Assembly (NCBI GenBank): GCA_031771865.1
Contig: JASISA010000025.1
Location: 1,178,001-1,242,000, forward strand
Source of the DNA: Nothophaeocryptopus gaeumannii
Lineage: Eukaryota; Ascomycota; Dothideomycetes; Mycosphaerellales; Mycosphaerellaceae
Direction: 5' to 3'
DNA length: 64,000 nucleotides
Shown here in pieces: positions 42,004 to 53,767 of this stretch (its first letter is position 1; the number at the start of each line of letters is the position of its first letter). Below the pieces are notes generated by a model that ran no database searches, was not told the DNA's origin, and worked only from the letters and a program-made list of their open reading frames with translations. A program made the position numbers and the translations under genes.

Positions 42004-43789
42004 CTATTCCAGCTTGTAGTTCTTGAACTGCCTCGTAGGAACGCCACGGGCGAACATGAGATCCAGCTCTTCGTACGTCCTCCCTTTCGTCTCTGGTATT
42101 CTAAAATATGCCCAGACTAGTGTAATAACTGAGAGACCGCCAAAGAAGAACCCGATCTTTCCTCTCAAATTGGCTTCATCCGGATTGATCATGTATGGTA
42201 TGGCCACTGTCATGACAATACCGAGCAGTGCTTGAGCAGCTGTTGCCACAGCTATGGTCTTGCTGCGAAGTTTAGTGGCGGAGACCTCGCACAGAATGAC
42301 AAAGCAGATAGGGCCGACACTGAAGTCGAAGCAAAAGTTGAACACCAACATCAGGCTAGACTGAGCCCAGATGACGCCGTGCTTATTCTCGTATCCAGGA
42401 ACGCAGTCGAGAATGCCGATGATGAGCAGAATGACTACCAGTAAGGCCAGGCCAATGTTATATATGATGCGTCGCCCATATCGGATCAGGAGGACCCAAG
42501 AGAAAAGAGTGCCAACAAATCCGATTGCAAGAAAGCCAACACCCATGTTGAAGGCTTGCTGGGTCGGCAGACCTGCTTGCTCGAAGAAGTACGTCGCATA
42601 GCCAACCAGATAGATTCCGCAAATGACCTGGATGCAGTAGACTCCAACACCGATTTCGGTCCTTCTGAAATTGATCTTCTTGAAACAGTCACGATAGGTA
42701 GTGCCAGCCTCTAGCTCTTGCTCAAGACGATCTGTTTCAACGATCATGGCTAAGGTGAGCTTCACGTCGACCTGAGAAGATGCCAGACGACGAAGCGAAT
42801 GCTCAGCATCCTCAAGTCGGTTCTTTCGGACCAGCCACCACGGGCTCTCGGGAGCAAAAGGCCAACCTATGAGAATGACAAGACACCAGATCCACTGAGC
42901 GGCGAATGGGCCGCTGTATGCCCAGTGACTGTCTAGCTGGCTTGTACCAGCGATGACTCCATTCGCGATCAGCTGTCCCATCACGAAGCATAAATTGATG
43001 TAGCTGGTAAGAACGCCTCTCAACGCAACGGGGCAAACTAGAAAAGTCAGCGCTGCGCTACGTATTCAAGCATTCTCTTTCTCACCTTCTGAAGCATATG
43101 CAGGGGCAATGACTGCATAAGTTCCCAGCACTAAGCCGCCGAGGAGCTCACCTACAAGCAGCACCGGAAGAGACCGCGCGAAGAATTGGATGAAGATCAG
43201 GCCCGTAGTGAGTATTACACAGGCACCGAAAGTCTGCTTGCGACCAAACCACTCCATCGGATAAGCAGCGAAGAATGCGCCAACGACCTGGCCGATCGGA
43301 TTTCCCATACTCAGACCTGTCTGCCATGGCGCCGAGATGATCCATTGGCCTTCGTACACATATCCAAAATCTCGTTGAAAGGCTGGTGTCGCGTACAGTT
43401 GGCCAAGAAGTTGCGGGTCAAAGGCCAGCATGACAATGCCCAACGAGAAGAAGAAACTCCATGCTATGGCGGTCGGATACAGCTTCACGGCTTCCAGGAA
43501 GCTGAGGTTGTGTTCCTGGTCATTGGCTTGTCGCACCTCCTCTCCAGCAATGGCGCCGACAACAACATCGCCTTTGAGGATGTCAGCGTCGAAGCTGCCT
43601 TTGGTTGTACAGTCGGCCATGCTGCCGGTGGTCGAACTTGGCTTCGAGATCAGAGGTGAGGATTCGTCGGCATCTACTCGCTCTCCCTGCGCTAAGTCAA
43701 CATCCAAGCCCGCAGGTGATGCCGTAGAAGTGCTTGTTGGAGCTTACATGGTCGGTAGGCGTGCGACTACTTGATGATGAGACAGCCAT
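42004..43789 (-). CDS. MFS sugar transporter, alpha-glucoside permease-like
   Basis: Three exons, 43789-43748, 43686-43086 and 43037-42004, give 558 residues. Introns are 61 nt (GTAAGC...CGCAG) and 48 nt (GTGAGA...TCTAG). Exon 1 supplies the only usable ATG (MAVSSSSSRTPTDH), since the second exon frame has none near its start. Twelve membrane segments are visible. Sugar-porter marks include GRKQTFG after helix 2, PESPWWLVRKNR ending helix 6, RYGRR after helix 8 and PETKGRTYEELD at the end. The spacing and the YVYEGQWIISAPWQTGLSMG stretch resemble fungal maltose/alpha-glucoside:H+ symporters (hexose transporters differ there). Plasma-membrane location is expected. It is divergent from a dioxygenase gene 504 bp away. 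Confidence 0.9.
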
Positions 43790-44292
43790 GCACGCGACTT
43801 CCACGAGAGGTCTCGATAGGCAATGCAACCATCACGGCCTATCAAGGTACGTACTAGGATCCAGCGTTATCAGCATAGGAGGTACGAGAGGTTGATCTGC
43901 CGCTATCAGCGGCGTAGAAGGCGGCGGCGAGGATGAAGTGCAGATGCCGAAGGATGTCAAAGTTGGCGCTTAGCGCGAACCCCTCGCGCGGATGGAATTG
44001 CGATGTGGATCTCAGGCGGCGGGTCACGAACAACTCTTGTGGATACTGGAGGAACAACGATAGACCACAGAAGAAAGAACGAAAGTCCACGCGGGCTGGC
44101 AGTGGACATTGGATGCTCGAATGCAACGTTCCTATCGAAACAACACCACGTCTCATGCAACTTCACGCCTTACTAAGTCGTCAATCCTTTGAGACAGGCA
44201 CGCTTGACTGGCAATGTGAAAAGATCTCCAATATCATCCATTCCTGAAAGACTTGCCTGCAGGAACAGTCAGATATCCTATTGACAAAGAAG
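43790..44292. other. Divergent promoter region, transporter and PhyH dioxygenase
   Basis: 503 bp without a convincing gene; both flanking genes are transcribed outwards from it. Confidence 0.45.
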
Positions 44293-45264
44293 ATGGCTCG
44301 CGATGGCGAGACGAACGGTTGCCAGTTGTTCAACCAGCAAGTCCATACCATCAAACTCGACGACAAGGCTCGAACGAAGCCAGCAAGCCCAGAATTGCTC
44401 GCAGAGGCTGTGACATATCTCCATCGAGATGGGATACTTGTACTAGAAAACGCCATCGACATTGACCACGTAAACGTACTAGAAGACATCCTCGTCCCAG
44501 AAGCTCTAGAAATCGCGCGCAATCCAAATCATCATTTCAACTGGAATAAGGGCAATATGGACCAAGCTCCTCCACTTCAACCAGACCTAATGTATCAGGA
44601 CATCTGGGCCAACCCGGTCGTAGTCTTAATCTGCTCAGCCATCTTAGGCCCAAGTCCAGTATGCCACTACGCCAACGGAAACACCGCCCTCAAATCAACA
44701 GCCAGACAACCCGTCCATTCCGACATCGACAAACCCCACCCAACTTACCCTTTCGCATACGCCATCAATATCCCTCTATGCGACATGGCCCCCGAAAACG
44801 GCTCAACTGAAATCTGGGTAGGAAGTCATCGCGAAAGCAATATCTCCCAACACGAAGCTCTCAGCCCCGACGAGTGCGACCTCACAATCAAGAAAGAACA
44901 TATAGAGACTCGCCGCCTCCACTCCCCACCAATCCAGCCCAAAATCCTACAAGGCAGTATAATCATCCGCAACATCCGACTCTGGCACGCTGGAATGCCA
45001 AATAACACCCCAAAACCAAGGATCATGTTTGCGTTTGTGTACCAGCCGAAATGGTTCCAGGCTCCTTCGAAAGTTTTGTTGCCGATGAAGGTTAAGTCGT
45101 TGGTGGATAAGTGGCGAGAAGAGACTGGATTGGAGTTTGATGCGAAGTGGGTGGAGGGGGATGTGGATCATAAGATGGTAAGTTCGGACGAGGTGGATTT
45201 TAGCACGAGAAATAGGAGGATGTTGGAGATGGAGGGTTTGATGGGGTTTGATGGGGTTCATTGA
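44293..45264 (+). CDS. Phytanoyl-CoA dioxygenase (PhyH) family protein
   Basis: An intronless frame of 323 codons from ATG 44293 (four earlier codons start with TTG). The Fe(II)/2-oxoglutarate ligands are visible: His and Asp in PVHSDIDKPHP, and the distal His in RLWHAGMPNN, followed by KPRIMFAFVYQP with the 2-oxoglutarate-contacting Arg. LHRDGILVLENAIDIDHVN near residue 50 is the usual family opening, and ENGSTEIWVGSHRES the typical loop before the last His. The family hydroxylates varied small molecules, including acyl-CoAs and secondary metabolites; the substrate is not readable here. The C-terminal 60 residues are charged and less conserved. No targeting peptide or PTS1 tripeptide (it ends GVH), so peroxisomal import is not suggested. 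Confidence 0.85.
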   Translation: MARDGETNGCQLFNQQVHTIKLDDKARTKPASPELLAEAVTYLHRDGILVLENAIDIDHVNVLEDILVPEALEIARNPNHHFNWNKGNMDQAPPLQPDLMYQDIWANPVVVLICSAILGPSPVCHYANGNTALKSTARQPVHSDIDKPHPTYPFAYAINIPLCDMAPENGSTEIWVGSHRESNISQHEALSPDECDLTIKKEHIETRRLHSPPIQPKILQGSIIIRNIRLWHAGMPNNTPKPRIMFAFVYQPKWFQAPSKVLLPMKVKSLVDKWREETGLEFDAKWVEGDVDHKMVSSDEVDFSTRNRRMLEMEGLMGFDGVH

Positions 45265-45429
45265 TGATGGATCTTCTGTTCGTTTGATGATGAGCTGAAG
45301 CAAGTGCTTCATCACCCGCAAGTCAAATCTTGCCGAGTCGATTGCCTTTGAAAGCCTCCTATGTTTTGGGACAGAGCCCTCCACAGCATGAGGCGCTGAG
45401 CAGCCACCACCTTCGCGAACTGATTCCAA

Positions 45430-45948
45430 TCACTGACCTTGTCGGAGACCCATCCTCAACTGCGACCACGCTTCCTCCCACGCTTTATTCGAGTTGGCAC
45501 GATTCGGATGCAAAACCTGCGCCGCTTTCAAAATCGACTGCGTCTTCTCCTCCGCTTCTGCAAATACCTTCTCTCGCTTCTGGTTGTACTCATCCGCCCG
45601 CTGCTCCAGATCACCCACTCTCAACACCGGGTTCAGCCAGAACACATCATGCTCAGGTGGCACGGAAAGAACCAAAGGCATTTGCGGTGGCGTCTGCGTC
45701 GGAGTCTGCAGAGACATACGTCGAAAGCTGGCGTTGAGGTCTACTCCCGGCATCATGTTGCAGTGTCCTCCTGGCGGTCGTATCTGGCCGCAGTGTTGGC
45801 AACCTAGCTTTGGTGCATCTGGTGGTAAAGGGCCTGGCTCTCCTGTCATTGGGCATGGATGTTGATTCTTTTGGCCGAATATGCAACGGACGACGACGTC
45901 GTTGACGATGGTGCATGTTTCACAGGTCCAGCGGAAGTAATTGCACAT
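45430..45948 (-). CDS. Small Cys-rich protein, unrecognised
   Basis: From ATG 45948 the frame codes for 172 residues; it stays open upstream to TTG 46002 without another ATG, so an upstream exon is possible. The N-terminal half has MCNYFRWTCETCTIVNDVVV followed by single Cys residues, then CQHCGQ and GGHC, about nine Cys in 70 residues, which looks like a zinc-binding fold. The second half is helical and charged, with QRADEYNQKREKVFAEAEEK as a likely coiled coil. No signal peptide, so not a secreted effector type. I do not recognise the family. Its 3' end lies 165 bp from the end of the convergent dioxygenase gene. Confidence 0.6.
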   Translation of the reverse strand: MCNYFRWTCETCTIVNDVVVRCIFGQKNQHPCPMTGEPGPLPPDAPKLGCQHCGQIRPPGGHCNMMPGVDLNASFRRMSLQTPTQTPPQMPLVLSVPPEHDVFWLNPVLRVGDLEQRADEYNQKREKVFAEAEEKTQSILKAAQVLHPNRANSNKAWEEAWSQLRMGLRQGQ

Positions 45949-48354
45949 TGGATGGGGTTCCGGTAGCTGATTGCGGCGTCGGTGATGTGCGAAAGGTCGC
46001 AAGCTACTTTACAATAAATAGATCCTAGCGACATCTTGTCCAGATGGTGAAGCATTGGTTCTTTCTCCTTCTGGCAAAGATGAGACAATGTAAGGCACCA
46101 AGGAGAAGAGGCCAGTAGATCTCATTTACCTCGCCGGACAAAGAGCCGCCAGCATGACCAAACATGGAGGTGTTCAAAGGTCAAAGATGTTATTGTCTAT
46201 GCGATGTCCGTATCGAAAGGCGTCTGCGCATCGATCATACTACATCTGTCTCAAAGGGAAAGAGCACCCACTCGTGCCTTCCGCCTCGACGTCGATCTTG
46301 ACATGAGCGAACCTTATTTCGACTTCATGCTTCCTCCAGGAAAAGCTTTCTGCGAAGCTGAAGATGTGATCTCGTCTATCGATAGGCATCCTGCGAATTA
46401 GTTGAATAGCAATTACTGATAGCACATTTCTTCATACAGACCTGCGACAGCATACTCAGCGTTTCCATTGCGTGCAAATGAACCCGCACCGTTTTTTCGC
46501 CTTGCATGCGACGCCACCAATGCCATTCAACCAGGCTGTTCCATGTCATGTGAGGAAGCGTTCGTATCTGTGGCTAGGTAGTACTTGGCAGACGTGGGTC
46601 CATTCCATATTCGATCCGGCCAGAATGCTGAGAGTTTGATACCTTTCGTATCTTGCTTGCCCACGGTATCGCAATTTGATGGAAGCTGCGGCGGTTACAT
46701 CGGTGCCCCGATGGTTACAGTTAAGCCAGGCCGAAGTTGACGCTGCCGGTTCATGACAGAGCCTTGTCAGCATGACTTGTGACAGAGAAAACAGCAGGGA
46801 TCAGTTCCTGCAGCTGGTGGTGTCAAGCTGGGAGACATTCTCGGACTTCTCCACGCTGAAACCGGTCTGAGTTGGTATACCGTCAGCACTCAAACAACGG
46901 TCTGCGGTCGTGACAGTGAGTTGCGCATTGCGTTCGAAGCTCGGCGGATGCTCGTACAGCGCGCGCTTTTGGGAAGCGCAAACCGTCCTTGGGTGGTGTG
47001 AGACGACGGCAAACTTAGAGCTCTGTGACTGCAGGAGCTAGCTGCATGTTCTGCATATCCGGCGGCGTGCAGCCGGCGGAGTTCAGAGGCACAGAGGATC
47101 TCCTACACGCGACGGCGGCACGGCCATGGCGGTTCAGGCGCAGGGTGTCGAGAAAACAAGCTCGTTGACAGTGGCGCTCGGATCGGCAGGTGCGTACGCG
47201 ATGCACCTCGTACAAGTTTTGGGTGAGTGTCGGAGCAGGAAGGAGGATTGAAACAGACAGAAACTTGTCGACGGGCCCAGGTCCACGGAGCCTTGTCCGA
47301 GTCGGTGCGGCTTAAGTCAAAGCGCGAAACGTCTGCGGGCCGTCGCTGTATAGTTCAGTAGCGAACAGGTGGACGCCACGACGGTATGCTTCTTTGGACG
47401 TGCAGCGCGGATAGCTGGGAAAGAGTTTCTGCCTTACTCGCGAGTATTGACAGCAATCCAGCTTTTGTGTGCGCGTTGGTGTTGCCGTTGGCGTTGCCGG
47501 TGCCGAGAGGTCTTGTACGGTGCAGCGCTGTGACCCGAGCTACTAGTAGATTCGTCTTAGCGCTGCTGGGTCTAGACTCAAACGACCGGGAACTTAAGCC
47601 ATTCTGCCCGCATGCACTCAGCACTCAGCACTCAGCACCGATGGATGCTTCAGCAGCTCCTCCGACGAACCCGACCTCACCACTGCCACCATCACATTAA
47701 TCACCACAGTCCGCCAGTCCGCCAGTCGCCAGTCGTCACACCTCTGGCACCTCTGACCTTAGACCAGCACATCAGCCGTCGCAGTCTCGTCGCTCGTTGC
47801 AGCCCTGTGACATTATTTAACCTTCCTCACGCCCTCCCTCCTGCGCCTCAGCTGCTGCGAATCGGCCACCTGTGACTTGCGTGAACAGTCGCGTGCTCCT
47901 CGGACAGGCTACGGCCGGTGACTGGGAATTGACTGCACGTCGACGTGGAACAGCGTCCGCTTGACTCCGCTGCGTGCTCCTTGCTGTCTCACTTACACGT
48001 CGGCTTGCCTGCGTCTGCCGCTGCCGCTGAGAGAGTTGGAACGGCTCGTCGATGGGGCCTGCCGTTCGTCAGGCCGCCAGACCACCACCATACGTTGCTG
48101 ACTTCCTCCCGCACGCCTTACTCTCACCTGAATTCGAGCTGGACTCTCCGCCTGCCACCACGCACACGCACACGCACACGCACTTGTCTTCTGCTCGTCA
48201 ATCACCCGAAGCCCGTCTGAAACGTGCTTTCCTCACATTCCTTGACACTGCCGGAACTGCAGTTCCAACAGAACCCGAGCCTGGACATGTTGCACTTCAT
48301 CCAAAACCTGGCCTCACGACACCTCAGCTCGCGGATGCTCCCACCCACCCAAAC
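45949..48354. other. Intergenic, 2.4 kb, with short tandem repeats
   Basis: No gene is convincing. Tandem repeats occur at about 47614-47638 (unit CACTCAG, over three copies) and about 47708-47735 (CCAGTCCG-like), and a CACACG microsatellite lies at 48158-48183. The distal part is the 5' region of the plus-strand gene below, whose frame is open from an ATG at 48052 across the microsatellite. Confidence 0.5.
48158..48183. repeat. CACACG microsatellite, about four units
   Basis: Uninterrupted 6-bp units. If the upstream ATG at 48052 is used they encode a Thr-His repeat; more probably they lie in the 5' untranslated region. Confidence 0.85.
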
Positions 48355-50008
48355 ATGAACCTGATCGTTGGCGGTGCCCTTGCTCCCATGCCTTCGACAG
48401 CTTCCTCGAATCACCAAAGAAAATTATCACGCCCGGGTCCAGGCTTACGCCTTCCATCATTCCAAGAACTGGGAATTGCGGCACCTCATCCAGACCGCTT
48501 CGGCAGTCTGAGCTTCAGCGGCGAGATGGCGCAATCTCTAGATGGCGCAAATGTTGATGCGGAGGCGGACAGCTCCAAGCGAGCCGACTCCGGGTTTGTA
48601 GAGGCTTTTGATGCATTGAGCTTCGCCGAGGCGCAGTTCGGACGACCTCAAATCCAGCCTAAATTACCATCCAACATCGTCCGAACGCCATTCAGACAGG
48701 ATGTGGCGACTCTTACTCCGCCGGCCGAGACAGGCGACCATGCCTGGCTATCAGTGCCCATCACCAGCACCTCGAATCCTCCGATGCACTCTCCGGCTAG
48801 TGAACCCGAGAGCAGATCGCCCGCATTACAAGAAGAGCGCACTGAGGGCGTAGAATCGTCCTCAGAATCCGCACATCTTCCACCAAACGAAGAGCCGCAA
48901 TCCTGGATCGACGACGCCCTTCAAGTACTGCGTGAGTAGTGCTATTGTCTGGGAGTGCTTTGTGTGTGTCGCTGACAAGTTCGTAGTCAACGACCTGCGA
49001 GGCTCGGCCATTCCTAACAACCCTCTGCGGGTGCTTTCTCATGCATTGCCTAGCCCCTCTCCGAATGGACACATCTACTCGAATATCATCAGCGCCATCT
49101 CAGGCTCTACGCCTTCAGACCAAACAGAATGGATAAACGTCTTCCATGCGATCCCAGGTCGGTTCAACCTCGCCGAGCTACCGACTTCACCACCGAGTAC
49201 TCCAGGGCCAGCAGTGGGAGGAGAGGACTACTTTACCAAGAAGGTCTTTGACAGCGCCGTACCGATATCCGATTACCAGGAAGATTTGTCGAAACTTCCG
49301 AGGTCGCCTCTACCTGTCGTACCGCCGTCGTCGATCAACCTCGCTATCGTCGAGCGTTATATTCCGCCGACCGGCCTGCACGAGTTTAAGGACATGTTCA
49401 ATCCTAGCGGGCCTTCGCTGCTTGTCGATCGTTTGGTCGAACTGTCTCCGAACAAAGGCAGTCTCGTGTTTGTCTATCCCACCAAGACAGGTGCACAGAT
49501 CTTTAAGGAGCAGTACTTGGGCCCTATCATCGAACCGCTTCTGCGATCCATACAAGTGGTCAACGGACTACCTTCAGATTTGAGCAGAACTTTAGGAACG
49601 ATGTCCGCCGTGAAAGAGCTCCCAGAATTTGATCAGCTACATCGATCGATGGAAACCCTGTGCGCTAGACTCACACAACGCGGCCGCAACTCGCAATCGC
49701 TTGCTGGTCAACGATCGACCACTTTCACCGTCGTCCATTCATCGAAAGCCCGTGTTCCACTCTCACGTGAAACGTGGTCAAGAGACTGGTGGTCGAAGCA
49801 GGAGAAGCCGAAGATACGAGAAGCGATGGCCAAATACGTGCAAGAGGCGCAAAAGAGAAGCAGCAATAGAGAAGTGGAGAGATCACCAACACCCACAGAG
49901 CTCATCACGCAGCTCTTGGACGGAGTGCTGAAGCGACCATATCCGCCAGGCCAGGAGCCGACGGAGGGCATCGAAGTGAGCGTTTTCGTTGTTCAGCGTT
50001 CAGAATAG
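48355..50008 (+). CDS. Unrecognised conserved-looking fungal protein
   Basis: Exons 48355-48931 and 48987-50008 join across a 55-nt intron (GTGAGT...TCGTAG) into 532 residues. MNLIVGGALAPMPSTAS was taken as start because the downstream GPGLRLPSFQELGIAAPHPD looks like a conserved N-terminal motif. An in-frame ATG at 48052 would add 101 low-complexity residues including the microsatellite-coded part. The first exon is mostly disordered. The second is more structured: LRVLSHALPSPSPNGHIYSN, PTGLHEFKDMFNPSGPSLLV, SLVFVYPTKTGAQIFKEQYL with IIEPLLRSI, and a basic WSRDWWSKQEKPKIREAMAK region. The VYPTKTGA...F...YLGPII...LLR pattern is reminiscent of an alpha/beta domain, but I cannot assign a function. 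Confidence 0.75.
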
Positions 50009-51094
50009 CCGCCAGCAAGCATTAAGCAATGACTACAACGACGGAATTTTAATGAAGAGATGACTAGGGTTGGGAAGCAAGATGTGACATGAGGCGGCAT
50101 AAAAGCAAGCGTTGGACAAAGGCTTTCGGTGGGTTGGAACCAGTCGCCTAGTTATATACCCTTATAAACCGTTGTAATTGGCAAACGATTAGCATTCTTG
50201 GTCAAGCGAGGAGCTGATCCTCACGTCACCCGCTGTGTCGACATCATCGTGTTGGTCCATTCCCTGGATGCGGCTAGCCTGAGGCATCCCACGCGGCTTG
50301 AAGGTGGGTCCAAAAACCAATTGACTTTCGTGACAGCCGTTTTCTCTGCGTCCTCACAACGACAATATCAGACTACCTACTTCCATGTACAGTGCAGATC
50401 GAGACAGGTTGAACGTGTTCGCGGGAGTTTCAGCAGAATATGAAGAACGAAAGGCTTGAATTGAGAAGCTTCTGGCCATCTTGGATCATTGGCACAGATG
50501 AATGATCTTGCTCCTTGTCGATATCACTCACAGTTGCGCTCCGTGTTCGCAAGGACCGTCACTATATTACTTGATACGACTGGAGCAGGCAGAAACTGTG
50601 AACGAAGGACATGAGTCAGGCCTAATCGGATGCAAGAGCTGAGATCGTCTCCGGTCTCTCCAGCGTGATCATCGAAATCTCCTCTTTTTCTGGGGCATCA
50701 CATTAACCAAATGATTGAGAATATGAGAGTAGCTTCCTTGACGGAGAGATTGTCCAACAGCGCGCTTCTTAGACCCAACCCCAGAGTTGGTGGAGAAATA
50801 GCTTTTCGAATCGGTACTGATTGTTTGAGAAGTAGTAGCATGGCGGATGATGGAATGGAAGTTGGTGTTTGGACATTATGTCGTGATGAAGAAAAATCTT
50901 AAGTCACTTTTGGCGGTTCACACTTGATCAAAAACTGAAGAAGTACGCTTCCGATAGGCACGTATCTTATCAACGACCGATCTCGAGCATAGTAGCCTAG
51001 AACCTAAACTAAGCTTTGAACAACTAATAAATTAGGCGGAAAGCCGGGTACTACAGGAGTATCTCGCCGAATGCTTTATTTCTACGTTCGCAAG
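50009..51094. other. Intergenic, partly AT-rich
   Basis: No gene. One copy of a 33-bp imperfect direct repeat lies at 50977-51009; its partner at 51109-51141 overlaps the end of the carboxylesterase remnant. The last 200 bp are TA-rich and look mutated. Confidence 0.45.
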
Positions 51095-51141
51095 TCTTAC
51101 TAGTTTAGCCGATCGCGAGTAGAGTAGCCTAGAGCATAGAC
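50977..51141. repeat. Pair of 33-bp imperfect direct repeats
   Basis: Copies at 50977-51009 and 51109-51141 share 27 of 33 positions by eye, including AGTAGCCTAGA; they are spaced 132 bp apart. The second copy sits where carboxylesterase homology ends. Confidence 0.6.
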
Positions 51142-51611
51142 AAAAAGTCGAGAAAGAGAGAAAGCGCATCGCAGGCTGAATACCATGATCGGTAGCTTTG
51201 CATCTGCTGAGCCTGCATTCGTCCAGATGTTCAAAGCCAGGCAGTCTTCGCTGACAGTTTCAAAAGAAGTGTAAGAGCTGACACCAGTTGGACATGCAGG
51301 TCCAAACGATGTAGCCTTCAAAGTCTGATTCCATTTTGTTGGAAGCTGTGCGGGCTTACAGCGATTCTCGTAGGCCGTGTCCGCGCCGTATGGAATGCCG
51401 AGGAACGCTGTCACGTTCGCCTTCGAAAGGTTGAAGTACGTCTCAAGTGTATCCTTCGAGAAGTACCCAAAACCCCGGACAGGACCGTATGTTGTTTGGG
51501 TTGTCCGATTTCATAGCTGTGCTCGTGCAGGGGCGACGGCGACTGCTGATAGCAGCGCCAGAGGGGGAGGATTGAAGAGATCATCGTCATGATGCGATGG
51601 AATGAGAGCAT
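51100..51611 (-). pseudogene. Carboxylesterase remnant, 5' part only
   Basis: The minus strand encodes the N-terminal part of a type-B carboxylesterase: TYGPVRGFGYFSKDTLETYF, then VTAFLGIPYGADTAYENR and the family signature EDCLALNIWTNAG, ending KLPIMVF. The next residues should be the oxyanion-hole HGGG; instead the frame runs into unrelated sequence and stops. Upstream, the signal-peptide-like LALLSAVAVAPARA stretch is followed by an in-frame TGA and lies in a different frame from the only nearby ATGs. An intact enzyme has about 550 residues; only about 110 remain, and neither the catalytic Ser nor His is present. No further esterase sequence is seen nearby. Confidence 0.75.
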
Positions 51612-52834
51612 GCTCTGTCGATCGCTTTGATGTTATACATAACGTTCAAGGCTTGTATGATGTTCTCATCGGTCTTTACTTTTGGCCGTGATAGCATTGG
51701 CCGAGAGCATCTCGAATATTCTCGACGCATACGTACTGTAGCACCAATCGACCCCCATCGAGGGAGAAGACGTTCCTGTTTTTCAAATTAGATCGTTGCA
51801 TTGTAAGATTGTGATACGTTTGCGAGATCGCCATGACGAAGCTCTCTTCCATCTTTCGCCTTGCGTGAAGCGCCTGAGTCTTTTAGCCCAAGGCTGACGT
51901 TTCACCTCGTTGAAGTGCACTTTGTCACTCTACGTGAAGAGATTTAGGTCTTAGTCTGTGTGTGTGTTCCCAGGCCGCGTGTGCTCGCTTCGAGACTGAG
52001 TGTGTGGCCCGCCTCGATGTGGGAGTTTCTCGCCGCAGTCCAGGGCTGTAGAGACGCACAAAGTCTGTTGAAGAGCCATCCTATTGCGTATGCTCGCGGC
52101 CTTTTGGCCTCAGGAAGGACTACGTAGGGCTGTGCGGTGATTGAGTGGTATGATAGTCTCATGCTTCTCTTTCCAGAGTTGTAGGCTGGCTGCGCTAGTC
52201 AGTGCATGGAGGGTGTTGAGTATACAGAAGTGTTGGTGTAAGGTCTACTTGTAGCGGGAGATGTCTCTTGGCGCTCCAAGCATATCTAACGTTTGATGCA
52301 AGAGAATGCAAGAGTGAGAGCTGCGTAGATTCTTGTCCTTGAAAGGTTCCAGAAGCAGGGGCGGAATTTTGAGAGAACGCCTGTCAGTCCGGCAGCGGCT
52401 GAGATGCCGTCAAATCGTTTCATCGACGGCACAACGACCAATTGCATATTGCTGGCCGGGGTCCCAGGTCGTCTCAAGGTTCTGGGGTCCCAGATCCTGG
52501 GAGAAGATTCAGAGCTTTTGCGTGGTCTGCCTTCTTGATCTCTCTGCTGGTGTCAACCTGGTTGATTGCCGCTATTTGCAGAGATCGGGAATATGTGGGC
52601 TAAGGTGGTGCGCAGAAACATGGAAATCCTGTCGCGCCCAATTAAGTAAGCAAGCGGCCGTCACGTGAAATCTCATCTGCTCTTAGAGAAAAGTCTATAG
52701 TCTGATGCAGTACCTCACCTCCTTCTTGGCCCCTAGGTATCACTCCGACCGTCACGATAGCGAACAATGCCATCTTTCTAATGCTCATTGCTCTGGCCGC
52801 CACCACCCTGAGCCTCCTGAACATTCAGCAGCAT
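51612..52834. other. Intergenic, 1.2 kb
   Basis: Short frames only. No domain, RNA gene or clear repeat is recognised between the esterase remnant and the TPR-like gene. Confidence 0.45.
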
Positions 52835-53767
52835 CTAGTCATCTCCGCCCTCGTCATCTCCGCCGTCTCTGCGCTCGTCCTCTTCGATACCCAACAGCAT
52901 TTCTTCGTCTTCGGGAATGCGAGCAAGCCCGCTGTTCTGACCTCCGCCTTGAACACCCGCTATGTTGGAGCCGACTTGAGCACCCAACGTGAAATCTTGT
53001 AGAGCCATAGCCGTGGCTGTAGTAGGAGTAGGTGCGGCGTTACCAGTCTGCGTTGTGGACGTCGAAGCTGGAACGGCAAGACCGAGACGCGGTCGCGACG
53101 ACGGGTTCTCCGAACCTGCACTTGGCATGCGCGATGAAGTGGTCCGAGAAGTCGCTTTCGAAGTGCCAGGCCCGGGCAAGCCGTGAGACGTAGTCGTTGC
53201 CTTGGGGCGCTGCGAGGTCGACGACATGAATTGGAGAGCCTCCTGTACGGCGAGGCGGTCTGCCGCTGACAGACTAGGCATTGATCCCTTAGAGGCACCC
53301 CCTCCTTCGTCATCCTTGATCTCTTTAGGATTGTCCTCGTCCAGAGCTGCCTGCTCGGCCAATTCTTTGGCATCTTCCTCGGCCTGCGCTTCGGCCGCTG
53401 TGAGCAACCTCTTTGCTTCCTCGAGCTGCACTTCAGGGAAGGATTCATCGCTCTCGACCTCTGCACGACAATCTTCATCTAGGACCCGAACCGACTCTTT
53501 AGCGTGTTGGAGATAGAAAGAGCTCTCGTCATCAGTCGACAAGACCATGTGGCAGCGCGCGCGAAGGAGAAGAGGGGATTCGTTGTCCTGTTCAAGATTT
53601 GATCAGCAATCGCACGATGCGGCATTCTCACATTCGCGTACTAGTAGCAAACGCTTTGCTAGACCGAACGCCTCCTCGTATCGCGCTGCTCGATAGTGCG
53701 TCGTCATACCGCCATGCAAGGTAGTGTATGCACTGGTGGTGTTCTCCGTTGGATCCATATTGGCCAT
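52835..53767 (-). CDS. TPR-like protein with disordered C-terminus
   Basis: Exons 53767-53642 and 53587-52835 join across a 54-nt intron (GTACGC...GAACAG), phase 0, to 292 residues. The joined N-terminus HYRAARYEEAFGLAKRLLL followed by RARCHMVLSTDD and YLQHAKESVRVLDE has the helix-pair spacing of tetratricopeptide-type repeats (residues about 12-85). A coiled-coil-like acidic helix (QLEEAKRLLTAAEAQAEEDA) follows. The rest is Ser/Thr/Pro-rich and ends in an acidic tail (DERRDGGDDEGGDD). The start MANMDPTEN was taken from the first ATG; a second ATG is three codons later. Probably a scaffold-type protein; I do not know a function. Confidence 0.72.

Noticed and set aside
48052..48354. Upstream ATG for the unrecognised gene at 48355
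   Set aside because: It would add low-complexity sequence coded in part by a CACACG microsatellite; the later ATG precedes conserved-looking sequence. Not excluded.
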